A stretch of 64,000 nucleotides of DNA from Anaerolinea thermophila UNI-1 (GTDB taxonomy: Bacteria; Chloroflexota; Anaerolineae; Anaerolineales; Anaerolineaceae), in contig NC_014960.1 in assembly GCF_000199675.1 (NCBI RefSeq), positions 1,674,001-1,738,000 of the forward strand, written 5' to 3'. Positions 1 through 7,610 of this stretch are shown one piece after another (position 1 is the first letter of the stretch; each line of letters starts with the position of its first letter). The notes below the pieces were generated by a model that did not search any database, was not told the origin of the DNA, and was given only the letters and a program-made list of their open reading frames with translations. The position numbers and the translations under genes are program-made.

Positions 1-765
1 CCCGAAAATCGAGCGCATAAAACGGGCAAAGTAGGGGAGAACCACAGGACCCCAGAAACCCCATGAACGGGAGACTGTCATCCAGACTTCTACGCTTCTA
101 ACCGGATGTCGCCATGGCACACTGAAAACTTCTGCACTGGGAATTTGAATAGCAGTTTGGACGCCGCTTGGAAACTGAAATTGAGAAGATTTGCCCGCCG
201 GAACCATGCCATTCCAACTGCCATCCTGAAAACCAATCCATGAAGTCGTCAGGCTTCTCAAAGCGGAAAGTCGTGTGCCTTTAGAGATTTTAGTGTCAGG
301 GGTATGGTACACCACATACACGTGTTGTGCTGAGGTTTCCTGTAATAATTTGGCGATGATTACATCAGAGAGCGCTATCTCAAAAGCGCAAGCCGGCAGT
401 AGAAAGGAATGATTTGTTACAGCCATTTTATGATAGGTTTGCAGGCGGTATACAAATGCTAATTCATTGGTAGTGTCTAAATAGTGAACCCCTGCAAACG
501 AAGCCATTTGAGCCACTTTCTCTCCCAAGTCGGTAAACGGACCTGCGCAGTTAATCAACAGGCGCGTATCTTTGAATAGGGGAGGCAGGGTCTCATTTTT
601 TTGCGCATCGGCTACAATCCAGGCAGGTCTGGACGGTAAAGAATTGGACAGTTCTGTCAACCGTTCTCTTGAGCGCCCCGCAATTCGAAATGGAAGTCCT
701 CGACGTTCCAGTTCAGCGGCAATTTTTCTTCCTGTGTAGCCTGTTGCGCCGAAAAGAGTAATCAT
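1..765 (-). CDS. Saccharopine dehydrogenase-like NAD(P)-binding protein, C-terminus cut off by window edge
   Basis: The frame is open from an ATG at 765 to the left edge (255 codons), so the C-terminus is missing. The N-terminus is a Rossmann nucleotide-binding motif, GATGYTG at residues 6-12, followed by an IAGRS turn and the INCAGPF motif near residues 71-77. This pattern is typical of the saccharopine dehydrogenase / trans-acting enoyl reductase family. Many members are oxidoreductases of unknown substrate, so lysine metabolism should not be assumed. GAAAGG lies 6 nt before the start. It is followed upstream by the fructosamine-kinase gene in the same direction, with a 15-nt gap, so co-transcription is plausible. 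Confidence 0.8.
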   Translation of the reverse strand, partial: MITLFGATGYTGRKIAAELERRGLPFRIAGRSRERLTELSNSLPSRPAWIVADAQKNETLPPLFKDTRLLINCAGPFTDLGEKVAQMASFAGVHYLDTTNELAFVYRLQTYHKMAVTNHSFLLPACAFEIALSDVIIAKLLQETSAQHVYVVYHTPDTKISKGTRLSALRSLTTSWIGFQDGSWNGMVPAGKSSQFQFPSGVQTAIQIPSAEVFSVPWRHPVRSVEVWMTVSRSWGFWGPVVLPYFARFMRSIFG

Positions 766-780
766 GATGTGCCTTTCTTT

Positions 781-1677
781 CTACCCGACGTATTGGATCA
801 AGATGCGGTCCACTGCCGCCCCATAACTTTCTCCAAAAATGTTCAGGTGGTTCAGTAAATGATAAAGATTGTATAGAACTTTTCGTTCCTGATACTCGGG
901 CTCAAGCGGAAAAACACTTTGATACGCTCGATAAAAATCGGCTGGAAATCCATGGAACAATTCTGTAAAAGCAAGGTCGGCTTCCCTGTCTCCATAGTAA
1001 ATTGCAGGGTCAATCAGAATAGGCGTACCTTCTATATCGAATAGCACGTTTTCAATCCATAGATCCCCGTGTAGTAAACTGGGTTTGGGTGTGGCGGGAA
1101 GCCATTTCTCAAGATGATCCATCAGTTTTTGCAGGCGCTTGCGCTGTGTTTCGGTTAGTAAATGGTTTTTTAATGCTAACTCAAACTGGAATTGCAAGCG
1201 TTGAGTGCGAAAAAACTCAACCCAATTTGCAGTCGGGGAATTCTTCTGAGGAGTACTACCAATGTAATTATCAATATCTAACCCAAAAAATACTGAGTCG
1301 GTTTTTAAGTGGTGTAAAGCAAGTTGTTCACCCAATTTTCTGAAGGAAAGAAGAGTAGGGGAGGGGGAGGCAGAAATCCATTCCAGCAACAGATATCCAC
1401 AACCTTCCAGTTCTTCAGGCGTTCCCAGCGCAATGACACCAGGGGTCTTGATAACACCTTTTTGGGCAATTCGCGAAAGTCCATCCACCTCGGATGGGAA
1501 TACCGAGGCTAAAGAGCCGCAATTCCATTTTAGGAAATAGGATTTTTCGCCCGCTAAGAGTCGCACCCCATGATGAATACATCCTCCTGACACAGGCTTG
1601 GTTTGCACCAGGGTGTCCAGTGGAAGTCCAAGATGCTGAAGAATGGAACGCTGAACCTTAAGAGGTGGATTCATCAT
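781..1677 (-). CDS. Fructosamine/ketosamine-3-kinase family protein
   Basis: A 298-residue protein of the fructosamine kinase (APH-like kinase fold) family. It carries HGDLWIENV at 203-211, the catalytic loop, and DPAIYYGDREADLA from 223, the metal-binding segment. Family members phosphorylate ketoamine adducts on proteins so that they detach; bacterial homologues are known to prefer ribulosamines or erythrulosamines. Start is one of two adjacent ATGs at 1677 and 1674, preceded by AGAAAG. An open frame continues upstream inside the phosphatase gene but shows no family similarity. The 5' end overlaps the phosphatase gene by 20 nt, implying translational coupling and a shared protein-deglycation role. 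Confidence 0.85.
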   Translation of the reverse strand: MMNPPLKVQRSILQHLGLPLDTLVQTKPVSGGCIHHGVRLLAGEKSYFLKWNCGSLASVFPSEVDGLSRIAQKGVIKTPGVIALGTPEELEGCGYLLLEWISASPSPTLLSFRKLGEQLALHHLKTDSVFFGLDIDNYIGSTPQKNSPTANWVEFFRTQRLQFQFELALKNHLLTETQRKRLQKLMDHLEKWLPATPKPSLLHGDLWIENVLFDIEGTPILIDPAIYYGDREADLAFTELFHGFPADFYRAYQSVFPLEPEYQERKVLYNLYHLLNHLNIFGESYGAAVDRILIQYVG

Positions 1678-2137
1678 CTTTCTGAAAGTGTTTAAGAAGA
1701 TTCTGACAGGAAGCATGAATAAGGTCAAAAACCTCATCAAAATCCCCTGTATAGTAAGGATCAGGAATGTCCTGAGGGCTTCCTGGAGGGGCAAAATGGG
1801 TGAGCCTCTGCACCTTATCAAAGCCTTTCAGTGCTCGCACGTTGTCACTGTCCATGACCAAAATGTGATCATAGTATTCCAAATCGCGAGGGGTGATTTT
1901 AACAGCGCGTTTGGTTGGGTTGATTGGAATGCCATGCTTTTTCAAGACCGATAAAGTTCCCGGATGGGGTGGCTCGCCAACTTCCCAGGAGGTGGTTGCG
2001 GCAGAAGCCACCTCAAAATGGTTTTCAACACCGGCTTGCTTTACAAGGTGTTGAAAGATGGCTTCTGCCATTGGAGAGCGACATATATTTCCTGTACAAA
2101 CAAAAAGGATTTTATGACGATGATTTTGATGTTCCAT
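1658..2137 (-). CDS. Low-molecular-weight protein-tyrosine-phosphatase family
   Basis: A 159-residue protein, the normal LMW-PTP length. The P-loop C-X5-R is CTGNICR at 14-20 followed by SPMAEA, and the general-acid loop DPYY lies at 126-129, so all catalytic residues are present. Targets could be phosphotyrosine, phosphoarginine or phosphosugars. Adjacency to a fructosamine-type kinase favours a sugar-phosphate or deglycation role, because that pairing recurs in bacteria. Start ATG 2137 is chosen because the conserved HKILFVCTG strand follows at once; no Shine-Dalgarno is seen, but a TAAAAT hexamer sits 7 nt upstream. Its end overlaps the downstream kinase gene. Confidence 0.9.
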   Translation of the reverse strand: MEHQNHRHKILFVCTGNICRSPMAEAIFQHLVKQAGVENHFEVASAATTSWEVGEPPHPGTLSVLKKHGIPINPTKRAVKITPRDLEYYDHILVMDSDNVRALKGFDKVQRLTHFAPPGSPQDIPDPYYTGDFDEVFDLIHASCQNLLKHFQKDDESTS

Positions 2138-2144
2138 AGAATTA

Positions 2145-2150
2145 ATTTTA
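2145..2150 (-). promoter_or_regulatory. Putative -10 element of the LMW-phosphatase gene
   Basis: On the minus strand this reads TAAAAT, and only 7 nt separate it from the ATG at 2137. With no ribosome-binding site in between, transcription would start almost at the ATG, giving a leaderless mRNA. No good -35 is visible. Confidence 0.3.
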
Positions 2151-2187
2151 ATGGCAAAATCGAGTTTGCTGAGAAAATAGAGGAAAG

Positions 2188-2598
2188 ATGAGCAGAAAAA
2201 TAGCAACCCGTTTTTTAATAGGCTTGGTTTTCTTCTGGAACATTCAGGCGGCAATAGTCTTTCTTGCCTTTCCTCGTGAGTACCTTTCCTCTTTCATACT
2301 GAGTGGAAAGGTTGGAGAAAAAGTGATTCAGTCCTGGGGAATTTTGTTTATCATGTGGAATATTCCGTATTTCATGGCAATGCTTAATCCAGAAAAGGAA
2401 CGTGGATTGGTTCTTGCCTGTTTACTGATGCAACTGGTAGGGGTGGTGGGTGAGACGTTTCTTTATGTGGATTTATCCGAGCAATTCTTCACTGTAAAAC
2501 AGTCAATCCTGCGCTTTATTGTGTTTGATGGCGCAGGATTGCTGTTTTTGTTCATTGCCTGGTGGTTGTCCAGAGATCAGTCAACCGCCACTGCTTGA
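2188..2598 (+). CDS. Small hydrophobic membrane protein, function unknown
   Basis: A 136-residue protein with four predicted membrane segments (about residues 8-28, 48-66, 74-96 and 106-126). ATG 2188 is preceded by AGAGGAAAG, a convincing ribosome-binding site. I do not recognise a family; length and topology resemble small DoxX-like or DUF4345-type membrane proteins, but no diagnostic motif is seen. It is divergent from the phosphatase gene, and its last 22 nt overlap the end of the MFS transporter gene on the other strand. Confidence 0.65.
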   Translation: MSRKIATRFLIGLVFFWNIQAAIVFLAFPREYLSSFILSGKVGEKVIQSWGILFIMWNIPYFMAMLNPEKERGLVLACLLMQLVGVVGETFLYVDLSEQFFTVKQSILRFIVFDGAGLLFLFIAWWLSRDQSTATA

Positions 2599-3926
2599 CG
2601 CTTTTGAATTAACTCATCACGCCGTTGCTCCATCATACGGCGCACTTTTTCTGCATCTCTGGGGTAGGTGAAATAGAAGATGGAGAAGAGCAAACCACAA
2701 ATGACCCATGGGAAAGGTATGGTCCACAGAAGCGCGTTGGTCAACCCAATTTGATCCGCCAGAGAACCGGCGATATAACTGGCAAATGCGGATAAACCAC
2801 CTTCAATCAGATTGACGATCGAATACGCGCTGGAACGCATTTCGGGAGGAACGACAGCCTGCATCATGGGTTCTTTTGCACCTCGGCCAGGCCAGCCAAT
2901 CAACAGCGCAGTCACAGAGGCAAAAATGAAGAGTTGGATGAAACTCCAATTTTTTGCCTGTGTGAGCAAGATGTACATGAGAGGAACACCCACGAAAACC
3001 GAAAACTGTCCAATGACAGTACGCCCGTATTTGGGGTTTACTTTCTCAGCAAAATCTCCAATGAAACCGCCCAATAAGTTACTGATGGCAGCACTCACCA
3101 CTACGCCAGCAAATACGAGGGGCGCACTTCCTTTAGGGTCCGAAAAAGAAATATCGTTCGAATAACCCAGTTCGCGCACCATCCAGTTAATGAAGTAAAT
3201 ACCCATGACAACCCAGGGCATGGAGCCGGTGATTCCCTGTAAAATGGCTGCCCAAATGGTGGGGATACGCAGGGTATTGAACATATCTTTCCAGTTAATG
3301 GAATATTCCTTTTCGTCATCGTGAGTAATCAGCCCTGCCAGTTCCGGCTCAGCAGAACCACGAGGTGGTTCCTCCACGAGCAGCCAGATGATGATCCCTG
3401 AAAGAATACTGGCTAATCCCAAGCCAATAAACCCCCAGCGCCACAGTTCCGGTGAAGCCACAAACCCAAGAGCCAGCACCCCCAGCACGGTCCCCATTAA
3501 CCCCACCAAACCTATGACCCCTAAAGCGCGCCCGCGCTGATTTTGGGGGTAGTGATCTCCCAGCAAAGAAAATGTTGCTGGCATCAAACATCCCAGTCCC
3601 AAACCAGAGATAGCTCTAATAAGCAACATGCTGTAAAAATTGGGTACCAAACCGACAAGGACTGTCCAGATTCCCCAAACCCCAGTCCCAAAGATGAGTA
3701 CTTTTTTGCGGGAAAACTTATCAGAAACATATCCCCAGAAAGGCGCGCTAACCGTTTGCGCAATACTGCGCAGGGTTTCCATGATTCCTATTTGCTGAAA
3801 GGTAATTCCCCAAATGCTTTGAATGATAGGAGAAAGTACCCCCATGGATTGACCTTCGCCTTGGTCGACAAGGTATCCCAAGCCAAGTGCAAAGAGTGTG
3901 CGTCCAGAATGTTTGTGTTTTCCCAT
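2577..3926 (-). CDS. Major facilitator superfamily transporter
   Basis: A 449-residue protein with about twelve hydrophobic segments and the MFS motif A loop GYVSDKFSRKK at residues 65-75 between helices 2 and 3. A second cytoplasmic loop carries a conserved GAKEPMMQAVVPPEMR segment, seen in sugar-phosphate and spinster-like carriers. The substrate cannot be read from the sequence. Start ATG 3926 follows AAGGATG at good spacing. The gene lies alone between the long intergenic region upstream and the convergent membrane protein downstream. Confidence 0.85.
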   Translation of the reverse strand: MGKHKHSGRTLFALGLGYLVDQGEGQSMGVLSPIIQSIWGITFQQIGIMETLRSIAQTVSAPFWGYVSDKFSRKKVLIFGTGVWGIWTVLVGLVPNFYSMLLIRAISGLGLGCLMPATFSLLGDHYPQNQRGRALGVIGLVGLMGTVLGVLALGFVASPELWRWGFIGLGLASILSGIIIWLLVEEPPRGSAEPELAGLITHDDEKEYSINWKDMFNTLRIPTIWAAILQGITGSMPWVVMGIYFINWMVRELGYSNDISFSDPKGSAPLVFAGVVVSAAISNLLGGFIGDFAEKVNPKYGRTVIGQFSVFVGVPLMYILLTQAKNWSFIQLFIFASVTALLIGWPGRGAKEPMMQAVVPPEMRSSAYSIVNLIEGGLSAFASYIAGSLADQIGLTNALLWTIPFPWVICGLLFSIFYFTYPRDAEKVRRMMEQRRDELIQKRQAVAVD

Positions 3927-4179
3927 ATATCATCCTTATTGAGAAGATTGAAACCATTTTAGAGCCGACGAAAAGATCTGTCCAGCGAAATTAATCCAAA
4001 AATTTCGAGATAAAAGAAAGTAGGGGAGGGGGGTGGACAATCAGATCACCAGCGAATTTAGAATCTTGTGTTCCCTGATATTTTGTTTGTATTAGCGAGT
4101 TCACCGAAAAGGAGAGTGTGAAGATAGAGAAATGCATTGATTGGTGTATGGTGGGGGAGGATGAATTTTTTTATTTCAG

Positions 4180-4217
4180 ATTATGTTTTCGATAAGTATT
4201 ATTATCGAAAACATAAT
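4180..4217. repeat. Perfect palindrome, 16-bp arms around a 6-bp centre (dif-like geometry)
   Basis: The left arm ATTATGTTTTCGATAA (4180-4195) is followed by GTATTA (4196-4201) and the exact reverse complement of the left arm (4202-4217). No T-run follows, so it is not an intrinsic terminator. The inner ends ATAA, 6 bp, TTAT match the layout of Xer recombination (dif) sites, where two 11-bp arms flank a 6-bp core. Known dif sites are usually less symmetric, so a regulator operator or an element end is also possible. Confidence 0.6.
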
Positions 4218-4545
4218 ACAGGGATGGTTTTTGCGTTCTAATAAACAATCAAGGCAATGTTCATAGTCTCTCATCAAAATTTAGCCCTTTGAAGAACGAT
4301 TGCCAATGATCAACTCCATTGAATACACATGAATACCACACATTGTTCCAATATTATATTTGAGGCTGTTGTCAATTCCGTGGGAAGGACTTTCGGTAAC
4401 AACAGTGCGATTTATCAATTACTACCTCAAACTTAGCCTCTGTCAATTCTTATAGTCGAATAAAACTCAGACGCCGCATCTAATACTATACGAAATTTGA
4501 AAAATAATATTTCAATTTTGGATGATTTTTTTGTTTATTTCCGAT

Positions 4546-4551
4546 ATAATT
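4546..4551 (+). promoter_or_regulatory. Putative -10 of the DSP-phosphatase gene
   Basis: A consensus TATAAT 89 nt before the ATG at 4641, in AT-rich DNA. No clear -35 is found at 16-18 bp. The resulting leader would contain a weak inverted repeat, TAACAGG at 4563 and CCTGTTA at 4599. Confidence 0.3.
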
Positions 4552-4640
4552 TGAGCGCAACATAACAGGTTTTACCTTTGCCCCCTTCCCCACCCTATCC
4601 TGTTAGTTTCTTACAAATGTCAGACAACTGAAGGGCCCGT

Positions 4641-5201
4641 ATGATCCGAAAAGCATTACAAATTGTTTACCGCAGACTTACTGAACAGGGCTTACGGATT
4701 TCTCTCTTGTGGTTGTACGGACGTGGATTACCTGCCCTGACCGGTATGCCGCTCCTCAGGTTTTCAAGAATAACCCCCAGTCTTTACGTAGGTCCTCAGT
4801 ACCGGAAAAATGGATTACGTCTTCTTCAGTCTGAAGGAATCCATGCGGTGGTTAATATGCGGGAGGAAAAAGACGACCGGGATTTTGGACTGGCGCCTGC
4901 ACAATACTGTTACTTGCCTACACCAGATGATGAAGCCCCGACCATAGAACAACTTCATCAAGGCGTTGATTTTATTCAGAAAATTATTCAACAAGGTGGC
5001 AAGGTATACATTCACTGCGGTGCTGGAGTTGGACGAGCGCCTACCATGGCAGCGGCGTATTTTATCCATCAGGGAATGAGCGTTGAAGAAGCCATCAACA
5101 CTATTCGGTTGGTCCGCCCGTTTATTTTTATCACCCCGCCACAGATTAAACAGTTATACCGTTATTACGAAATTGTCCATTCGGATGGACACGTTTCTTA
5201 A
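4641..5201 (+). CDS. Dual-specificity protein phosphatase family
   Basis: A 186-residue cysteine phosphatase of the DSP/PTP superfamily. The signature HCGAGVGRAPT has H125, the nucleophile C126 and R132 of the P-loop, and the acid loop PTPDDEAP is at 93-100. A short N-terminal region (1-45) with a hydrophobic patch may associate with the membrane. Archaeal and bacterial DSPs act on phosphoproteins or phospholipid head groups; the target here is unknown. ATG 4641 follows GAAGGG. Its last 4 nt overlap the convergent XdhC-family gene. Confidence 0.85.
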   Translation: MIRKALQIVYRRLTEQGLRISLLWLYGRGLPALTGMPLLRFSRITPSLYVGPQYRKNGLRLLQSEGIHAVVNMREEKDDRDFGLAPAQYCYLPTPDDEAPTIEQLHQGVDFIQKIIQQGGKVYIHCGAGVGRAPTMAAAYFIHQGMSVEEAINTIRLVRPFIFITPPQIKQLYRYYEIVHSDGHVS

Positions 5202-6217
5202 CCCTTTCTGTGGTTAGCACGATGCTGAATCATTTCTGCAAGGATAGAAATGGCGATTTCTTCGGGTGTTTCAGCGCCAATAGGCAGTCCTATAGGCGCA
5301 TGAACCTGTTGGAGTTTTTCTTCAGGCAAGCCTTTTTCTCGGAGTGACTGGAAAATCAAGTAATTCTTTCTGCGACTCCCAATCATTCCGATATACCCAG
5401 CATCAGTTTGTAAAGCCTGTTCCAACACCTGGTAATCCTGTAGGTGGCCACGAGTAACGATGACAATGTAATCAGTTGTCTTAAATTTTCTTTCCCGGAA
5501 AATATCTGTAATTGATGACGTCACAATAATTTCATCGGCTTGAGGGAATCGATCTGGATTGGCAAACTCATCCCGGTCATCAATCACTACAACCCGGAAA
5601 CCTACAGGTTTGGCAAACAGTGCAATGGCCTGCCCTACATGCCCGGCTCCAAAGATGTAAGCGGTAGTTTGAGGCTCATGGTACTCAAGGAAAACAGAAA
5701 CGCCAGAAATCGTCATAAATTTTGTTTTTGCCTCTATCGACACATCCGACGTTTGGGGAATCCACCCTATCTCCTCGCTGGTTGAGAGGTTCTTTCCGCC
5801 ATACAGACAGTCCCCATTGTCTTGAAGTCCGATAATTTCTACAAAGTTTTGCGCTTTCTCCTCCCATGTAAGAATGGTTTGCTGTACGTTGAAAAATTCC
5901 GAGTCGCTTTTGGGAACGCAGGTAATCAGTACAAGCACTTCCCCCCCACAGATCATATCCATTGAAGCGGCATCCTTACCTGTAAATTGATAAGACTGCA
6001 GTTCACCTTTCAGTTGATTTAACCTCACAAGGCATCTTTCAATGACTTTTGCTTCGAGAACTCCCCCACCAATTGTGCCGGCTGTCCTTCCATCCGGAAA
6101 AACAAGCATTTTTGTCCCGGTAGATCTCGGAGTTGAGCCCTGATGTGCCACAATTGTGGCAATAACAAAATCTGTTTTATCTTTTAGTTCCAGAATGACT
6201 CTGCGAGAGATCTCCAT
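5198..6217 (-). CDS. XdhC/CoxI family molybdenum-hydroxylase maturation factor
   Basis: A 339-residue protein with an N-terminal XdhC/CoxI domain (HQGSTPRSTGTKM, TIGGGVLE and MICGGEV near 89-94) and a C-terminal Rossmann domain starting at YIFGAGHVG (about 187-195). XdhC proteins bind molybdenum cofactor and assist its sulfuration and insertion into xanthine-dehydrogenase-type enzymes. No such enzyme is encoded in the window, but a YqeC-MocA fusion at 37-38.4 kb belongs to the same pathway. ATG 6217 is chosen over an upstream in-frame GTG because CGGAG lies 8 nt before it. The 3' end overlaps the phosphatase gene. Confidence 0.88.
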   Translation of the reverse strand: MEISRRVILELKDKTDFVIATIVAHQGSTPRSTGTKMLVFPDGRTAGTIGGGVLEAKVIERCLVRLNQLKGELQSYQFTGKDAASMDMICGGEVLVLITCVPKSDSEFFNVQQTILTWEEKAQNFVEIIGLQDNGDCLYGGKNLSTSEEIGWIPQTSDVSIEAKTKFMTISGVSVFLEYHEPQTTAYIFGAGHVGQAIALFAKPVGFRVVVIDDRDEFANPDRFPQADEIIVTSSITDIFRERKFKTTDYIVIVTRGHLQDYQVLEQALQTDAGYIGMIGSRRKNYLIFQSLREKGLPEEKLQQVHAPIGLPIGAETPEEIAISILAEMIQHRANHRKG

Positions 6218-6303
6218 TGCATACACTCCGTTTTTTTACTTCACCAAAGCCCTGATGTTGGGATAAAATACACACACTTTGGAATATGAAAGAGGATGAA
6301 CGT

Positions 6304-7002
6304 ATGGCTGCCGATAAAGAAATGGCCATTTGGGATCACATTAACGAACTACGCAGTCGTTTGCTCAAAGCCCTGTTCTCTTTAATTGTAACTACTCTCC
6401 TAAGTTTCATGTTCTCCCAGTACGCCATTGAGATTCTTGCAAGACCCATTGGCGGAATAAAAAATGTCGTTTCCATTGAAGTTACAGAAAACGTTGGCGT
6501 TTTCATGCGTGTTTCTTTGCTTAGTGGTTTTATTCTGGCTCTTCCCTATATCTTATATCAGATTTTTGCGTTTATTGTGCCCGGACTGTTGCCGCATGAA
6601 AAACGAATTCTTTTCACCGTAATCCCGATTGCTTCCATTCTATTTATTTCCGGTGTAGCGTTTTCTTACTTTGTCATGTTACCGGCGGCGATCCCCTTTC
6701 TGGTTTCTTTTTTAGGGGTACAGTCTTTTATCCGCCTCTCGAACTACATTAACTTTGTAACAAACCTGATGTTTTGGATTGGGGTGAGTTTTGAAACTCC
6801 TCTAATTGTGTTTGTTTTGGCAAAGTTTAAGATTGTTAATTCCAGGATGTTACTGGCACAGTGGCGTTACGCAATCGTCATCATTGCCGTAATTGCGGCA
6901 ATGATCACACCTACAGTAGACCCCGTCAACATGGGGTTATTGATGGCTCCGTTATTTGCGTTGTATTTGCTCAGCGTATTCTTTGCTCGATTCGCCCAAT
7001 AA
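6304..7002 (+). CDS. tatC: Twin-arginine translocase subunit TatC
   Basis: A 232-residue polytopic protein with six transmembrane segments, the family's usual size. It has the N-terminal HINELRSRLL motif and, in the first periplasmic/cytoplasmic loops, FIVPGLLPHEKR, which match the signal-peptide-binding face of TatC. TatC recognises RR signal peptides and recruits TatA/B to export folded, often cofactor-bearing proteins. ATG 6304 has GAGGATG 8 nt upstream and is preferred to an in-frame ATG at 6286. It converges on the TatA/B gene with only 2 nt between the stop codons. Confidence 0.93.
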   Translation: MAADKEMAIWDHINELRSRLLKALFSLIVTTLLSFMFSQYAIEILARPIGGIKNVVSIEVTENVGVFMRVSLLSGFILALPYILYQIFAFIVPGLLPHEKRILFTVIPIASILFISGVAFSYFVMLPAAIPFLVSFLGVQSFIRLSNYINFVTNLMFWIGVSFETPLIVFVLAKFKIVNSRMLLAQWRYAIVIIAVIAAMITPTVDPVNMGLLMAPLFALYLLSVFFARFAQ

Positions 7003-7004
7003 TC

Positions 7005-7484
7005 TTATTCTTCTTCCTCGTCACTTGATTGGGCATATTTATCATAAGTTTGCACAGGCGGCACAGGAAGGGATGTTCCATCTTTTCCATGAGTTGAAGA
7101 AGTAGACGCATTCAGAGGAACAGACTTTGCAGGAGGATTCAAGTCCAGGTTGACTTCAACTTTCCCTGCTTCTTTGACTGTCTCGTTGATCTCGCGGTTG
7201 ACTTCCTTGACTGTGTTTTCAACTTCCTCCGCGGTTAATTGCGTAGATTTTCGAATCTCTTCCAGATCTTCTTCCAATCCAGTTTCACGAACAATCTTTG
7301 TTGGTAATTCCCGGATTTCCTGGGAATACCCCATAATCTCACGCCAAATAGGCGACTGAACAACTTTACGAATCCATAAACCTATTTGCCTTGCAGTCTT
7401 AATCATCCCTTCTGGACCAAGCAAAATGAACATTACAAGAAATATAATAATTAATTCCAGGGGCCCAATGTTCAAGATTTGCAT
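7005..7484 (-). CDS. Sec-independent translocase TatA/TatB-like protein
   Basis: A 159-residue protein with one N-terminal membrane helix (about 7-23), a short GPEGMIKTARQIG hinge and amphipathic helix, then a charged, acidic, low-complexity tail ending in four glutamates. This is the TatA/TatB architecture; its length is closer to TatB than to short TatA. A single such gene next to tatC suggests either a bifunctional TatA/B or a second copy elsewhere. The gene is convergent with tatC rather than in an operon with it. No Shine-Dalgarno is seen before ATG 7484. Confidence 0.85.
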   Translation of the reverse strand: MQILNIGPLELIIIFLVMFILLGPEGMIKTARQIGLWIRKVVQSPIWREIMGYSQEIRELPTKIVRETGLEEDLEEIRKSTQLTAEEVENTVKEVNREINETVKEAGKVEVNLDLNPPAKSVPLNASTSSTHGKDGTSLPVPPVQTYDKYAQSSDEEEE

Positions 7485-7556
7485 AAGACTGGTTTGTAAT
7501 CCTTTGATGACTTAAGATTTACTGGCTGATTATAATCCAATCATCCCCAGAAAAAG

Positions 7557-7586
7557 AAAAACCTCTCTTGTTTTAGAGAGGTTTTT
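7557..7586 (-). terminator. Intrinsic terminator after the isomerase-like gene
   Basis: ACCTCTC (7561-7567) pairs with GAGAGGT (7576-7582), flanked by A-run and T-run, so it works on either strand. It lies 25 nt past the stop of the 7611-9014 gene, just upstream of the tatA/B promoter region. Confidence 0.8.
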
Positions 7587-7610
7587 AGCATTCTCACACC
7601 GGGAGGTAAA

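Larger units (their letters stand above)
3927..4640. other. Longest non-coding stretch of the window
   Basis: About 710 bases, more AT-rich than the surroundings, without a plausible gene on either strand: the longest frames are around 20-25 codons and match nothing I recognise. It contains G-rich runs near 4021-4033 and 4151-4160, a perfect palindrome at 4180-4217, an imperfect inverted repeat (GGCAATGTTC near 4252 against GAACGATTGCC near 4291), and a TATAAT hexamer before the downstream phosphatase. It could be the relic of a lost element or a chromosomal landmark. Confidence 0.6.

Noticed and set aside
2812..3165. 117-codon plus-strand frame inside the MFS transporter gene
   Set aside because: It is antisense to a clear MFS coding region, with low-complexity composition and no ribosome-binding site; the transporter frame explains the stretch.
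4021..4033. G-rich run, possible G-quadruplex with the one at 4151
   Set aside because: The G-tracts are unevenly spaced, and similar runs occur inside coding regions (near 1355), so it is likely chance composition.
4252..4301. Imperfect inverted repeat GGCAATGTTC / GAACGATTGCC as a terminator or RNA
   Set aside because: It has a bulge, a loop of about 30 nt and no T-run; kept only as a note in the intergenic description.
4258..4450. Possible transposase remnant on the minus strand
   Set aside because: All three minus frames break within about 25 codons, and no transposase motif or terminal repeat was recognised.
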